A DNA stretch of 64,000 nucleotides from Gyrodactylus bullatarudis (Eukaryota; Platyhelminthes; Monogenea; Gyrodactylidea; Gyrodactylidae): positions 109,956 through 173,955 of the forward strand of contig SSNU01000132.1 of assembly GCA_012064415.1 (NCBI GenBank), written 5' to 3'. The stretch's first letter is position 1. Every line of letters begins with the position of its first letter. This document shows positions 10,891 to 22,884 of this stretch, in pieces. A program made the position numbers and the translations under genes. The notes below the pieces were generated by a model. The model was not told where the DNA came from. It did no database searches and was given only the letters and a program-made list of their open reading frames with translations.

Positions 10891-13800
10891 TAAAATCCTT
10901 GTTATTGAGAGGACTCCAACGGTTTCTGAAACTTGTGTTGGTTTTTAAAATAATTTGAAATTAATTTTGATTGATCTCAAACTGTCGATACTGAATTCAT
11001 CATCATTGGGACGAAAAGGCTCAATATTTTCTATGTATAGAGCTCAGTGTCTTCAAAATTTTCTCCTTCTTGACAACACTACTGAAAGTTGAATCAAGTA
11101 TGAGTTTTAATGAAAGTTTTTGGTTTCAATTTAGCTCATATTCATAATAATTATTTTAATCATAAATTTAATGTTGTTTATTTTTCAATAAAGATAAAAC
11201 AAAATTTGTAAATTTTCTCATGGGAATATCAGAGCTGTATTTAGTTCCAATCAAAAAAGTAACATTCATAGGAAAATATTTACATGTCTATCACTCTATA
11301 TTGAATAAATAATACTACGATAGAATGATGATACAGTTAACTAGTTAAGATGATACAATTAACTACGATATTTCAGTTTGTTCTCATATACTGTATAAAA
11401 GTACATATAAATAAGATCAATCTCACTCAGTATATTTGCAGTTATTGTATTACGACAATACTGTATGATCTTGAATAAAAAGAAGACAAAAATTTCAATT
11501 ACTGTGCCTACTCAAACATAAGTTAGTCTAAACTCAACTCATCCAGGACAGATTAAAATATAGAAAATTCCTCTTCATCTTAAAACAATTAATCTGATGA
11601 AGAAATATTATCAGGACTTCAAGATAAGCTTGAAAATGCTTGAATCTAAGTGGAAAAGAAGTTCTAATTTTGCTTAACTGAAATTTGACTGAGTGACTTG
11701 GCTTAGGCGTTAAGTTAGCTACCCTTGTTATTTAAAAATATAGTTTATTCAAGTTTAAATCGGATTAGCTACAAATTTTGAAATAAATTTTCCGAGAAAT
11801 TCTAACTTAGTTTCCATATTTATATGAAACAATAATTTGTGCTGTATCTACTTATATAATAGATTTTTATTTATAAATTCGATAATTATTTGAAAAATTT
11901 ACAAAAATAGTTATGATTTACTGGAATAAATTGATAAAGATGATTACAAATCTGGAATATATTCATGTCATGAAAGATAGATAAGTTAATCTGAAAACGG
12001 GCTCTGAGTGGAAGTAGTAAATGGAGAAGTATGGAAAAACCTGATCCCGATCTTAGGTTATAATTACTTGAATTCGATTGGACTCTTTTATTAAGAAGGG
12101 AGGCAGCAGCGGCAATCCTACGGAGCCAAAGGGGGTGTAGACCAGATAATTAAACCAGGGTTTTATATGAGTGGGGGCCCACACAGGATCTAAGATCTTA
12201 GATAAATATATTGTATTCTCTTGATTTTTTAACTTATATTCTATAAACCATGAGAATCGTTTGATTGATTGTGTGGTGCTCTATTACGTAGTTAAGGCAA
12301 ATCTAGAAAACCTAATGTTGGAAAATCCTTAAACTTTGGATCCTTATCCAAACCTTATTTTCGTTTTAATTTGGAAATAAGACATTAAAAATTTCGAAAT
12401 AAGAATCTTTGATCATAGCTTTCATAAGTTGATCATTAGATTTTGCGAATTTATCAAATAAACAAAAATAAAAGAATGGTTTTTCCCTTTTCTCATCTTG
12501 ATCTCCATAGAAAAAATCTTCTTGACATTATTCTCCTATGATTGATTGATCCTCGAAAAACGAAATGATTTCATCTATCAAAATATGAATGAGTCCCTGT
12601 CATAAATATGTGCATACTAATTCATAAATGTATAAGATATTTTCCTCTAGACTGACCTCATTATAATCGTTTGAGTCTCTATTGTAAAGAGAATCTATAG
12701 ACATGAGATGATTAATATGTAATGCAATCAACGAATTAACCGACAGATAATCCCCAATTTTGTTGATTCAACACGGAAGGAAATGAATATAGAATTGTGA
12801 AAATCCATGTGTTCATTGTCCAGTATTTTTCCAATAAATACAATATTAGATCTCAAACCTTCCCGCGTTTAATAACGGTTGCGAAATAGAAAACATTATT
12901 ATAATTATCGACTTGAAATTTTATGCTCTCATTTTAGTTAATGAAAGCCAACTATCAAGAGTCTTGATTCAAGACTTGAAAAATCTTTTAATTTAAATAC
13001 ACCATCAAAATTTGTAACCTAGTTATAATGGATACGAAGATGAGACTTCTACAAAAATCCAGATATTTTTCTCTGTATAATCGAAAAAGATTTTTTGTAT
13101 CAGATAATTTGTGATAATGAAGTTGGGAAAGCTATGATTTTTTTTAATCAAGATTTCATTAGAATCCGACTTTTAGCATTTGAAGAAATAATTCAGAAAA
13201 AATAGGCTAATTTTCAAATTTCGATTTGGCACCAAAGTCCCGCTTTTTCGAACTTTGAACTGAAAGTTTTAATTGATTTGAAAGTGGATGTGCAGCCAAA
13301 AGAAGCTTTTCAGGATCAGAATTACAAATTTTACATAGATTTCCAACTTCATATCAATTAGCTTCAGAAAAAATTCAAAATAAATCAATCTGTCGGATAT
13401 TAGATTATTTTGTCAAAAATTCGCCAGATTTCTAATTTTTCAACATTTGAGCTAGAAGTTTTTTGTTTATTTCAGAATTTTGAATTGATTTAATACTACT
13501 ATCTAAAGTATTTGTCATTTTCAATAAAAAATTAATATCCGTCAGATCGAATTTATTTAGAATTTTTCATTGGAGATCCAAAATACGATTTTTTCGAATA
13601 CGCAGAGAAAAAATATCTTGAAGGCATTGTAAAAGTGGTAAATTCCCAGCTTCTTATCAACTAGCCTAGGTTAATTTTACAAACATTCCAATTCCCCTAA
13701 AATCTAATATTGACGCTTATTTGGTCACAAATAAATGAGGGTACAATGTCAATTGTGCAAAATAAATATTATAATTTTCAAAATAATATTCTTATAGTTG

Positions 13801-15173
13801 TCTAGGTGATTAATTATATACAGATACAGTATATACTTTATAGAGTTTTTTTAGAGTGAAACACTTTTGATTTTCTACTCATTTCTTTTAGAGGAAAAGC
13901 ATAGAAAATTTGAAAGATTTCCTTTGCCTTTGAGCAATAATCTAATGGATTTTTTGCTTATTGTCATTTCAGTGTGTTTATTATGTCCATTTCTTGTCAT
14001 GTTACAGAAAAATACTCGTAATCTTGTGAAAAGAAAAAAATATTTGAATGGCAAAAAAGTGTAATTAGATGAGATTTTTTTCTTTGTCATTTTGGCATTT
14101 AAAAGTTTTTCTCCATCTTGTTTATTGAAATAAAGTAATAGATTCTACACAAGATAGCTATTTTGAGATATCAATTCAAAGCATTCTTTCAAGGACGAAA
14201 AGAACTCGATATTTTGGTTAGTTATCATCACTTTTTAGAAGTAACGCAGCTGCTCTATGATTTTCAGATTATGATTATCGAAACTCGTAGAGAAAGAACA
14301 AAATATTTTATTTATTATTGCAATACTATATAATTACAGTATCCTGTGTCATTATCTCAGGCTGAACTTCTCTTGGAAAGGAAATCCAAGAATTCTTTAG
14401 ATCATGGCATTGTTTGAGGATAATTATTTGATTTTATGATATGTATACTAATAAATACTGGTTGAAACAAAACTTAGATTCTAACGATAACGATGATTGA
14501 TTTTATAGAAACTTTTGATCGAAAAGAATTTCTAGATGATGGTAAAATCTGAATTTTGAATAATATCCAATCTAGCGGGGAATCAATAAATCTGAAATGA
14601 GCATAGAAATTTTCAAACCTATCGATTACAAACGTACTCTTTGTAATTTAATATCGTGGAAAAGCTAGCTAATTAACTCATCTTACATTTTACGATCAAA
14701 GGTGTTAATAAACTTATCAAAAATTATCATAGATCTCTTCCTCTTGAATTGTAAATTTTGAAGATTATTTTCGAATTCACCCTTGTCATAAAATAAAACC
14801 CTGTAAAAATAGCGATAAAACAGATTTTGGTTAGATTAAAATTGATAATATATAAAATTTCCATGTATTTATCTTACGGTATTCTTTCAGAGACTCAGAT
14901 AATTCAATACTATTCCCTAACCGGTGAGTTTTCTAATTTTAAATATTTATATGAAAATTTATTATCTTATCACAATGACAGCAAATTGACTATTCAAAAA
15001 TCTTCATTACATAGTAGAACAATATAGGCAATAAATTATTTGAGTTTCAAATTTTATTCAAAGATATGAACATTGTATTCTCGCCAAATAAATCATACAT
15101 ATAATTTAAATCTTTACTCATTGACCATGTTCAATCTCCCTAGTCTAAGTCTGAATTTGATAACTAATTATAA
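10891..15173. other. AT-rich noncoding stretch with a GC-richer patch near 12.1 kb
   Basis: No gene is supported. Bases 12095-12195 stand out as GC-richer and include GGGAGGCAGCAGCGGCAATC and GTGGGGGCCCACAC. I cannot assign them. Bases 13190-13300 resemble the foldback family of 9.8 kb (the phrase TTTTCAAATTTCGATTTGGC). Two overlapping antisense frames at 13.9 kb are chance frames. Confidence 0.4.
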
Positions 15174-15254
15174 GGGCCTCAAAAAAGTACTATTTGGTCT
15201 ATTTTTACTCTTGACTTATTTTTCATCTTTTTTTGGTACTATTTTTGAGGCCCT
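15174..15254. mobile_element. MITE with GGGCCTC ends, 81-bp short form
   Basis: It has the same termini as the element at 3047-3493, and its first 40 bases match that copy closely. The interior has been lost, leaving about 40 bp between the ends. It is an internal deletion derivative of the same family. Confidence 0.72.
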
Positions 15255-15659
15255 AATAATTATTATAATTATAATTATCAATACACCATTAGCCAATGTT
15301 TGAAATTAAAATTTGGATGAAAAATAAACTATCCAAAAGATTGATAAATTAGAACTATCGAAAAAATAAAAATTTAATTTTGGTAACGTATTAAATTTCA
15401 ATTTCCTTAGCTTGGGGAAATCCTGTAATCATAATCTCGCAATTTATTTTACAAAATCAGAAAATTTCCGAAAAGCTTTTAGGCATTTAACTTATTAGCA
15501 AAGTTTTGTCACAGGTTAAATAATATGTCCATTAGGCGGGGTCCTTATTTTTTTCAAAGTTGAAGACTAAAAATCAAATTCACTTACTAGCTAAACGAAA
15601 ATCTTAGATTAAGAATTTCTAGATCTTGTAAGTCTACCATGCTCATTGTAGCTATGAAA

Positions 15660-15770
15660 CTTATCTTGATACGAGTCCTGATGAGGATGGAACGCGAGAA
15701 CATCTGCCACCATTAATTGAATTTTATTTGACATCTAGGTGTGGGAAGGCAATCAAACCTGTGACCATTA
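15660..15770 (+). mobile_element. Degenerate copy of the hammerhead-bearing SINE
   Basis: The segment ACGAGTCCTGATGAGGAT, then GGAACGCG and ACATCTGCCACC, aligns with the complete SINE copy on the minus strand at 22.8 kb. The ribozyme core is damaged: GGAA replaces GAAA and the CUGANGA box is altered. The body phrase ACATCTAGGTGTG follows about 25 bases later, with a deletion relative to the 22.8-kb copy. Confidence 0.6.
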
Positions 15771-16555
15771 GAGTTGGACAAAATGAGAAAAATTTGAGAA
15801 AATTGATACCTACTAGATATGGTAAAAATAAAGAGAAAATATTAAAAATAAGATATCCATGGGTTTTTCAGCGCACTGTAATTGAGATTCGATAAAAGCA
15901 AAAATAGTAATAAATTTGAAAATTTTCGAATTATCAAATTGCAATAAAGAGCTCAGTTCAGAGGACACATACTTAATTGTTCGAATTTAAATTGTATTCA
16001 TAACTAATGAGCAAGATAGACTCCTTTTCAGTTTAATGAGTTAAGAATGAAAGATTAATTCGAGAATTGACATTAATCAAATCAATTGATCCGCTATTTA
16101 ATTCATTAAAAGCTTTGAGTATTTTATCAAAAAAATGTTGTGTTACAGATATTTTCAATAATCTCTAACTGTATTGATAAATATTAGACCAGTTTGAAAT
16201 ATTTTCGACCTAAATTTTATGGGGGTAATTTTAATCAAAACTACTAGAGCGGTTTTATAGTAATTTTGGAAGTTTCATTACTCTACTACGCTCAATTCAA
16301 CCAAATATTATTATTATTATAAAATAGTTTACGCAAAAATATTGTAACAATAAGATAATTTGATCAATCGTTTACTTTTTAAATTATTTATTGCTCAATC
16401 AAAATATTTATGATATTACATCGATGTATAGACATTAAAAAGCAATAAATTTTCATGTGAATTATTTTCAAAGTGTACTTAGTTTTTCTGGAATCAAAGA
16501 CAGTACAGAAAGAGCGCATTTGCTCTGACCATTTTGAATTTTACAATTTTTTTAG

Positions 16556-16645
16556 ATAATAAACCTGCTAGCTAACTGTGGTTACAAGTTATTACTATGT
16601 CGATATAAATCTAACTTGATGAGGATTGTCTTCTCACTGTACTAA
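16556..16645 (-). mobile_element. SINE tail fragment
   Basis: This is similar to 22625-22712, with shared phrases AAACCT, GTTATTACTAT and GAGGATTGTCTTCTCAC. It corresponds to the 3' part of the SINE and lacks the ribozyme and tRNA-like head. Confidence 0.55.
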
Positions 16646-16980
16646 TTTTTATCAAATTATTTGATATGAAGATGAAAATTTTTTCTCCTCATTAACAAAA
16701 CAAGTTATATTCCTAGTTTTTAACAGTGATATTAAATAGAATAACAAAAAGACAAATCTGATCTGTCTATGGGAATGGGATTTCTTTAAAAAGGATTTAT
16801 TTCCTGGAAGGTATTGAGAAGGAAGTCATATTTTCAAACAGAAAAAATCTTTACTGAAAAGACGAATATTTTTTCATTTATTAATTTGTATGATTCGTTA
16901 AAGCTTTGTTTGTGAAGTAGAATGTACGTAGTGAGTGTATACTAGGCTAGGGTGAAATTTTTTTTCTTTGAACAACTCAC

Positions 16981-17092
16981 CAGAGGATTCACTTTTCTGA
17001 TAAATTTTAGTACTCAGATCATCCTCCATTAATTCACTGGCCATTTTTCCCACAATATCCCACGGACATGATAAAATAACGAAATTAACCAT
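16981..17092 (-). CDS. Possible first coding exon of an unknown gene
   Basis: On the minus strand an ATG at 17092 opens 37 codons that end at a good splice donor (G|GTGAGT at 16981/16980). The composition (MVNFVILSCPW, then MASELMEDDLSTKIYQK) looks more protein-like than the surrounding frames. No downstream exon was found by eye, so this may be chance. Confidence 0.18.
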
Positions 17093-18513
17093 GAAGCTCC
17101 TCTTTTGATGATAAGATTACTTAAGATCTTTGAAGATGAAAATTAAGAAACTCATTAAATGGCCAAGACATTCCGGATTTTAGTGATTGCGTAGTAAAAA
17201 TTCATTGAAAATTGAGCGGCGATTTGAAAATATTTGGATTTTTAAAACCGAATGACATAATAGAGAATCATTTTCGATACACGCTTCAATACAAAATAAT
17301 GCTTAGAATTTATAGTTCTATCAGAAAAGTTGGTCCTAATATGAGGTTAAAAATTTCACCCTAGCTTATTGTATACAATGGTAAAGAATGTGTAATATTT
17401 ACAGTCGGCATTCACCAAGTGATTGATTTTAATATTTTAGGGAAATTTTTCCTTTGCTACTAATTAGTATTATTATAATTATAAGTAGGTATCAGTTATC
17501 TATTTTCTTCGGTATTTCTATGGTGCTTTTTTAATAATGATCTCTCTTAGTTTGTTTGATCTCGCAGCCAGTGAGTTCAATAATTCTTGGATACTTTGTA
17601 GTGGACTCGAAATTTGATAAAAGGGGGCAAAAATTCTCGGTTTACGCTTCACTGTGAAAAAAACAAAGAAAACTAAATTTCTACTATGCTCTCAAAATGG
17701 CATATTTCTCTAAACTTTAAAAGAAATTTCGAGGAGTAATTTTGATGAGTAATACTCTTTGAGTATGTCCGAGATAAAGGCACTTGTTTGTGAAAACCTT
17801 GGTCTCTCTTTCCTCTTTTTCCTTCAATGAAAGATACAATTCATATGTAAATTTTTTTCTGAATCTGATTCTTCTACGCATATTCCCCGAGATTAATAAT
17901 TTATTGTGATGAATTTAACTACTGTAGATCTAACTTGCATTTGAATAATTTATCAAGAATAAAGTAAAAGACATTTCTCCTCATATAAGACAGGAAATTG
18001 GCGATGAAATATTAATTTTTGAGACTTTATCATTTCTATTCAATGAAGTAATTCATAAGGATTTATTTTTAACTCAATTTACTATATTATTATCTCTGAA
18101 TCAAATACGTGAAATAAAATAAACTCATGATTCTGTTTTCAGAAAATTCATTTAAATTTAAATTAGCGTGAAAAAATTTATTTGAGATTTCATGATTCGA
18201 TTTTATAAAGATGGTGATGCAAATATGAAAAACAATGTCAATGTTAAATAATAAACAAAATTCTGGCGCATTCCTTAGAACTCCTATCTTAACGGTACTC
18301 TAAATGAGCAATGCTCATTGAGCATACTTTTGATGATTATAAACAACTGGAAAAGTAATTTGGTAACAAATAATGTATGAAAATTTCACTTGAGACTAAC
18401 TATCCCATGAATAAAATCATGTCTAATTCCTTCACTAAATTGATAGGTTACGAATAAGTAATTCACGTAGTTTTTCAAACACGTCCGAAAATCCACTTAT
18501 ATTCATAATTTAG
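17093..18513. other. AT-rich noncoding stretch
   Basis: No gene or clear repeat is seen, apart from two copies of a small palindromic motif around GAGTAATACTC at about 17744 and 18303. Confidence 0.35.
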
Positions 18514-18525
18514 AAAATTGAAAAA

Positions 18526-18573
18526 AGATATATTAAAACCAAATGTACATTTCTTGAAACATCATCAGTGGTA
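18526..18573 (-). ncRNA. Hammerhead ribozyme motif in the left terminal repeat of Penelope-like copy 1
   Basis: Read on the minus strand, the repeat has ACCA, then CTGATGA, a short stem-loop segment, GAAA, then TGTACAT and TTGGT. This matches the minimal type I hammerhead seen in Penelope-like elements: ACCA pairs with TGGT as stem I, and stem III is two base pairs closed by GUAC. Stem II is weak and slightly out of register. The right-end copy on the plus strand (19563 onward) has CTGGTGA in place of CTGATGA and should be inactive. Confidence 0.55.
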
Positions 18574-19404
18574 ATTCTTCCGAATATAGTTTTTACTATG
18601 GAAAGAGAATCTAATGGTATCTTGAGTTTCTTAGATGTCAAATTGACTAGAAGAGAAGATGGATCAATTCTGAGAAATATTTATAAGAAGAAGACTGACA
18701 CCGGGAAGTATCTACATTATGCCAGTTTCAGTCCTATCTCTCATAAAGTTGGCTTAGTAATTGGTCTAAGTAAGAGGATAAGAAAGATAGCAAGCCCTGA
18801 GGAATGGTCTAACGAAATAGAGAACGTGAAGTTAAGTCTGAAGGAAAATGGTTATCCCGGTAAATTTGTTGACAAATTCATGAATGTATCTATGGATAGA
18901 AATGAGCTTGTCGAAACAGATGAATTGGAGAAAACAACTATTTTTATGAAGCTCAACTTCAAAGGTGATGGGTTCAGTAATGATATTAGAAGAAGGCTAA
19001 ATGATCTCATCAATCAACATTATAATAACATACAATTGAAAATTGTATTTAAAACTCAGAGATTATTTAGTTTGATTCATAAGGATTTGCTGAAGCCAGA
19101 GGAGAAAACTCTATTAGTTTACAAATTCCAATGTGATTGTGGAGCCTCATATATAGGTAGAACTATTAGGAAATTATCTACCAGAGCGGAGGATCATCTG
19201 AAGAAGGATACTGCGGTTACTAGGCACCTTAGACAAGAAGATCATACAGCTTCAGTTTCTAATTTTTCCGTTTTATACAAAAACCCCAATGACGACAGCA
19301 TAGATGTATGGGTGAAAGAAAAATTTCTTATTAACCTATATAAACCTAATCTATGTGTTCAGAAAAATTATTCCTATAATCTTCAACTCCCTTGGCCTAT
19401 GTGA
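18568..19404 (+). CDS. Penelope-like element protein, C-terminal part with GIY-YIG endonuclease
   Basis: The frame is 278 codons and ends at TGA. Residues about 18-100 (FLDVKLTRREDGS, IYKKKTDTGKYLHY, ENGYPGKF) match the segment that follows reverse transcriptase in Penelope-like elements. Residues about 183-270 form a GIY-YIG nuclease: a VYKFQC first strand, then the YIG box (SYIGRT at 194-199), the helix residues in STRAEDH, and a glutamate in WVKEKFLINLYKP. Full-length proteins also have an N-terminal reverse transcriptase with an FxDD box, which is absent here. The first Met lies at the edge of the terminal repeat and is probably not the ancestral start. The frame has no stops, so the copy is not old, but it is unlikely to be autonomous. 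Damaged copies of the same 3' region lie at 28.8 and 41.4 kb. Confidence 0.85.
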   Translation: MVILPNIVFTMERESNGILSFLDVKLTRREDGSILRNIYKKKTDTGKYLHYASFSPISHKVGLVIGLSKRIRKIASPEEWSNEIENVKLSLKENGYPGKFVDKFMNVSMDRNELVETDELEKTTIFMKLNFKGDGFSNDIRRRLNDLINQHYNNIQLKIVFKTQRLFSLIHKDLLKPEEKTLLVYKFQCDCGASYIGRTIRKLSTRAEDHLKKDTAVTRHLRQEDHTASVSNFSVLYKNPNDDSIDVWVKEKFLINLYKPNLCVQKNYSYNLQLPWPM

Positions 19405-19624
19405 GCTTTTTCACTTTTCTCTCCACTGTTGCTATTTATTGGAGAGTTTTGGTATTTTTCCAGCTTGCATTTTATTATTATTTTCTTTGACTTTACTATT
19501 TCTTTCATGATTTGTAAAATATTATCTTGAATGAATTCTTAACTTATATCATTTTTGAAGAATTACCACTGGTGATGCTTCAAGAAATATACATTTGGTT
19601 TTAATATATCTTTTTTCAAATTGA

Positions 19625-22380
19625 TAGGTGTTATTTTTTTGTCTAATAATTGGTTTCTGTTATTTGAAATTTTATGTTTTTCCTTCATAATCAAGATTTG
19701 GATGCTACATTAAACTCATTGGAACTAATTCAAAAAACATGATCCATTCAGATAAAAATCTATTAAATGACCAGGAATTAATTTTTTTCAAAAGCATCTT
19801 GCATCAATTTTAACATGATTGAATCAAGATTTTTCTTTTATTCAGAGCTTATCTTATTAAAAATTCGGAAAACATACTATGTACACCTAGTTAATGTGAA
19901 GATGGGAATATATGATTTTTACAAAATTCTTATTTTTTTCATCAAGAAATCGAATTTGATCAAGATTTTTTGGAATATAGATCATGAGGCCCTCATTCAC
20001 GATACGGAGAATAGAGTATTTCTGTCAAACACTATATTAAACAGATAAGAGGTTATGATTAGTCAAAAATTTCAGTTTTTTAGTTTTTCATTAGGTGAAT
20101 TGATCACCATTATCTGTGTTGTTGGTCAAGTAAACTTTAAATAAACTTGCAATAAAATGTATTCTTAGATAAAATTAAAAGATAAACAGTATTAAAATAT
20201 GAAACTTTTGAAATCCCTCGGCATAGTTTTCTTGAAAATATAATTTTGAACTTTTAATCCAAAATATCTAGAGTGGAAGAATCGTTGTAGCATGAAAAAA
20301 CGTGACTTTTGATATATAATCTCATAGATGTAGAATTTTATTTTGGAGAAAAGAATGATACACTTTATACTGCATAGTTTTTCTGCTCAACTCAATTCAG
20401 ATTTCTAAAACTTTTCATTCTTCAGTTTTCCGTATTTAGACCTTTGTTTTATTGATAGAGAAAATTATATTACAATTAAATCTGCTTTTGCTAATATTCA
20501 ATAGGGTTTGTTAGTAAAAAATATTTACTTTTAAAAAAAGGATCAATTGACAAGGGGAATTTCGGTTATGCGAAAGTGTTTCTTCGCACTGGGATACACC
20601 TTTTGTCGGATTGTGAATATCGAATCGACATTGTCGATGCCTGAGAACAATCTGCAAGTAATTTGCTTTAAGAAAGATTCTCATTCTTCCTATTATGGGA
20701 AATATAATTTTTTAAATCTGTTTGAAAAGAAATGTTGTACTTTTCATGGTGATAGAAAGTATGATACCGTATCTCTTGTAATGAAAACTTTTGTAAAAAC
20801 TTCAGTAGATGATGATGAAAAGATCCTCTCAAAAGTTTTGCTTTGGTGTTTTCTTTTTTACATGAGACTGAAATCATAAAAAAGCTCTTATTGTTTATTT
20901 TTTTTAATTTAATCTTCTCTTGAATAATTGTGAAAACAAAATAATTTCTTTTTAAATATCTAAACTTCATTGTATAAGAAGGATTATCTTAGAGCATAAT
21001 TCGATGATTTCTTAGATGAATTTGTGAAAGAAACTATTAGGTTTGTTGGAAATAAGATTGAAATCTGAATTTTACATCTGCAATACAACTTATATTATTG
21101 TTTAGAAGCTTAGCCAACGAGAGCTTAACACGAAAGACACAACAAGAACGAATATAGAAAATCCATTAGGGTACACAGTAGACTTGGACGAAATTTCCAG
21201 GGAAAGCCCTAGGATACTACACAGAAAATTAATTTTGAAAAATAACATTTACAAGGGACAAAATGAGAAATTTTCAGTAATTTTGCATAATTTGAAAATT
21301 TAAATAGAGTATCATCTACAGACTAATTAATCCTCATCTAAAGCTATTCTGGAAATAGTCTTCGCATACGCCAAAACCAAGAAAAACACGTAAAAATAAG
21401 GAATGAAACCTTAGATTATGAACAATAGAGATGTAACAAATATTTCAACCTATATTAAAAACCTACTCAAATGATAATTCTAAGGAATTCTAAACATTAT
21501 TTCATTTAAGACCAAGTATCAAAATGCTAGTCCGTGATAATATTCGAGTTTAAAGATAAGACTATTTAAAAATGCCGCTAGATTTTCAATGAATTTTTAC
21601 TACGTTTTCACTAAAATTTCGAATATCTTTTTTCCTGCCTGGGAAGTATTTGAATTAAGAATTTTGTAATCAATGGTTTTCATTATTTAATGTTGAAAGT
21701 TACTCGTATTATCAAAGTAGATACTTTATGATAAGATTTATATATAATTCTATCCAGGATACAAGTCTACTTGTGTCAAATAAAGTTTGATTTATTCAGA
21801 GAAGGATTTTGACATAATATCATGAGAAGAATTCCCCAAGGACATGAATTTCATATGGCTTTTTATTACCAATCTCGCAGTTATTAAAAATTAACGTTCA
21901 AGAATTACGTACAAATAATTATAATCATTATTATGAATAGTCATTGGAGATAAAATCTTTGTCATTCGTCTTAATGTTTTAAAATAGCAGTAGCTCTGAA
22001 ACTCCATTTAGAGCTACAATTAATATGAAAGTATAGGATTTTCAAAAAATTTTCAACAAGAACATGTATCTAAAACTATAGTTGACATAAAAGATGACAA
22101 TTTACAATTTTTACAAAAAAACTCAAATAAAAAAATGAATATGATGAAATTGTAAAATTATAAAAAACTCAATCTAGCCAAGATCGAAAAAAATTCACCA
22201 AAATTCCACTTTTTAAAAGTTTAAGCTCGAAATTTTTATTCGATTAAAAGAATAAAAGAAATTAAATACTGATTTTTGGGATCATAAGACGGAGAATTTG
22301 AATGAAATAATGCCAAATCGGAAGATTATAAAAATCTGAAGACAACAGATGCCTGATTTCTTCAATAATATTTTGGGCTT
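19625..22380. other. AT-rich noncoding stretch
   Basis: There is no convincing gene. Overlapping frames on opposite strands at 20.55-20.97 kb (110 and 100 codons) match nothing I know and lack splice or start context. Bases 19925-19990 share a repeat with 30600-30665 (the phrase AAATCGAATTTGATCAAG). Confidence 0.4.
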
Positions 22381-22395
22381 GCTGACTTGAAGTCA

Positions 22396-22505
22396 TGCTA
22401 GTGTTAAGAACGAACGAAGGATTATTGGCGAATATAGCTTGAAGAGAACCGACGAAAATAAAGCCTTATTCACCAATAATCTTTCGTTCGTTCCTAACAC
22501 TAGCA
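22396..22505. mobile_element. Short hairpin MITE, 110 bp
   Basis: Bases 22396-22440 (TGCTAGTGTTAAGAACGAAC onward) are the near-perfect reverse complement of 22461-22505. The loop is about 20 bp. There is no coding capacity. It directly abuts a 49-bp repeat that occurs again at 22885. Confidence 0.72.
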
Positions 22506-22553
22506 TTTTGTGTTAATTTAAATCAATAAAATCTATTTTTGTTAATCCGAGAA
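22505..22553 (+). repeat. 49-bp exact direct repeat, copy A
   Basis: It begins ATTTTGTGTTAATTTAAATC and ends AATCCGAGAA. It is identical to 22885-22933. The two copies flank the SINE insertion. Confidence 0.85.
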
Positions 22554-22599
22554 CCATGAAGTTATTTTAGAGCTTGATATTTCTATATTTGGTATTTAA

Positions 22600-22872
22600 A
22601 TTTAATTTTCTATCAGAATGTTTAGACATTAAACCTACTAACTAAGTGTGGTCACTGGTTATTACTATATCCTTGGGAAACTAACTTGATGGAGATTGTC
22701 TTCTCACACCTAGATGTTAGAGTTCGGATAAGCAAGTGTCAATTCCATAAGAGAGTCAAATAATATTCATCTCACGGTGGCAGATGTATACGCGTTTCGT
22801 CCTTATTAGGACTCGTCAGTACACCATAGCCTGGATTCGAACCCGGATCTTCAACGAATCAGCAAGCTCAAA
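22600..22872 (-). mobile_element. tRNA-derived SINE carrying a hammerhead ribozyme, complete copy
   Basis: Read on the minus strand, the element opens with a tRNA-like segment holding a good B box (GGGTTCGAATCC near 22834-22845). The hammerhead ribozyme follows, then a body of about 170 bp with ACATCTAGGTGTGAGAAGAC and GGATATAGTAATAACC. The order of Pol III promoter then ribozyme recalls the Sm-alpha SINE-like family of schistosomes and animal retrozymes. Related copies lie at 15.66, 16.56, 32.74 and 32.94 kb. It needs proteins from another element to move. An A box is not clear, so the 5' end may be slightly truncated. Confidence 0.7.
22783..22825 (-). ncRNA. Hammerhead ribozyme, complete predicted core
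   Basis: On the minus strand the boxes are in order: CTGACGA (22819-22813), a stem II hairpin GTCC-TAATAA-GGAC (22812-22799), and GAAA (22798-22795). The short CGCG stem III follows, ending in the cleavage triplet GUA at 22789. Stem I pairs GGTGTA (22825-22820) with TACATC (22788-22783), six pairs including one G-U. CUGANGA and GAAA are the invariant core sequences, and position 7 of the core is free to vary, so C there is allowed. Stem III has almost no loop, a feature of retroelement hammerheads that work best as dimers. Cleavage is predicted after the A at 22789. Confidence 0.8.
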
Positions 22873-22884
22873 AAAAATCTAAAG

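Larger units (their letters stand above)
18514..19624 (+). mobile_element. Penelope-like element, truncated, copy 1
   Basis: A Penelope-type ORF (next entry) is bounded by inverted repeats of about 60 bp. The left one (18516-18577) and the right one (19558-19620) both include AAAAGATATATTAAAACCAA or its complement. Each inverted repeat contains hammerhead-like boxes reading outward. The reverse transcriptase domain normally found upstream of the endonuclease is missing, and the left repeat abuts what would be the end of that domain. This makes it a truncated, nonautonomous copy, about 1.1 kb against the usual 2.5-4 kb. Confidence 0.75.

Noticed and set aside
13867..14090. Overlapping frames on both strands
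   Set aside because: Low-complexity AT-rich translation, no splice context, no family resemblance.
20547..20970. 110- and 100-codon frames on opposite strands
   Set aside because: They overlap each other and resemble nothing known. The start of the plus frame looks slightly protein-like but the rest does not.
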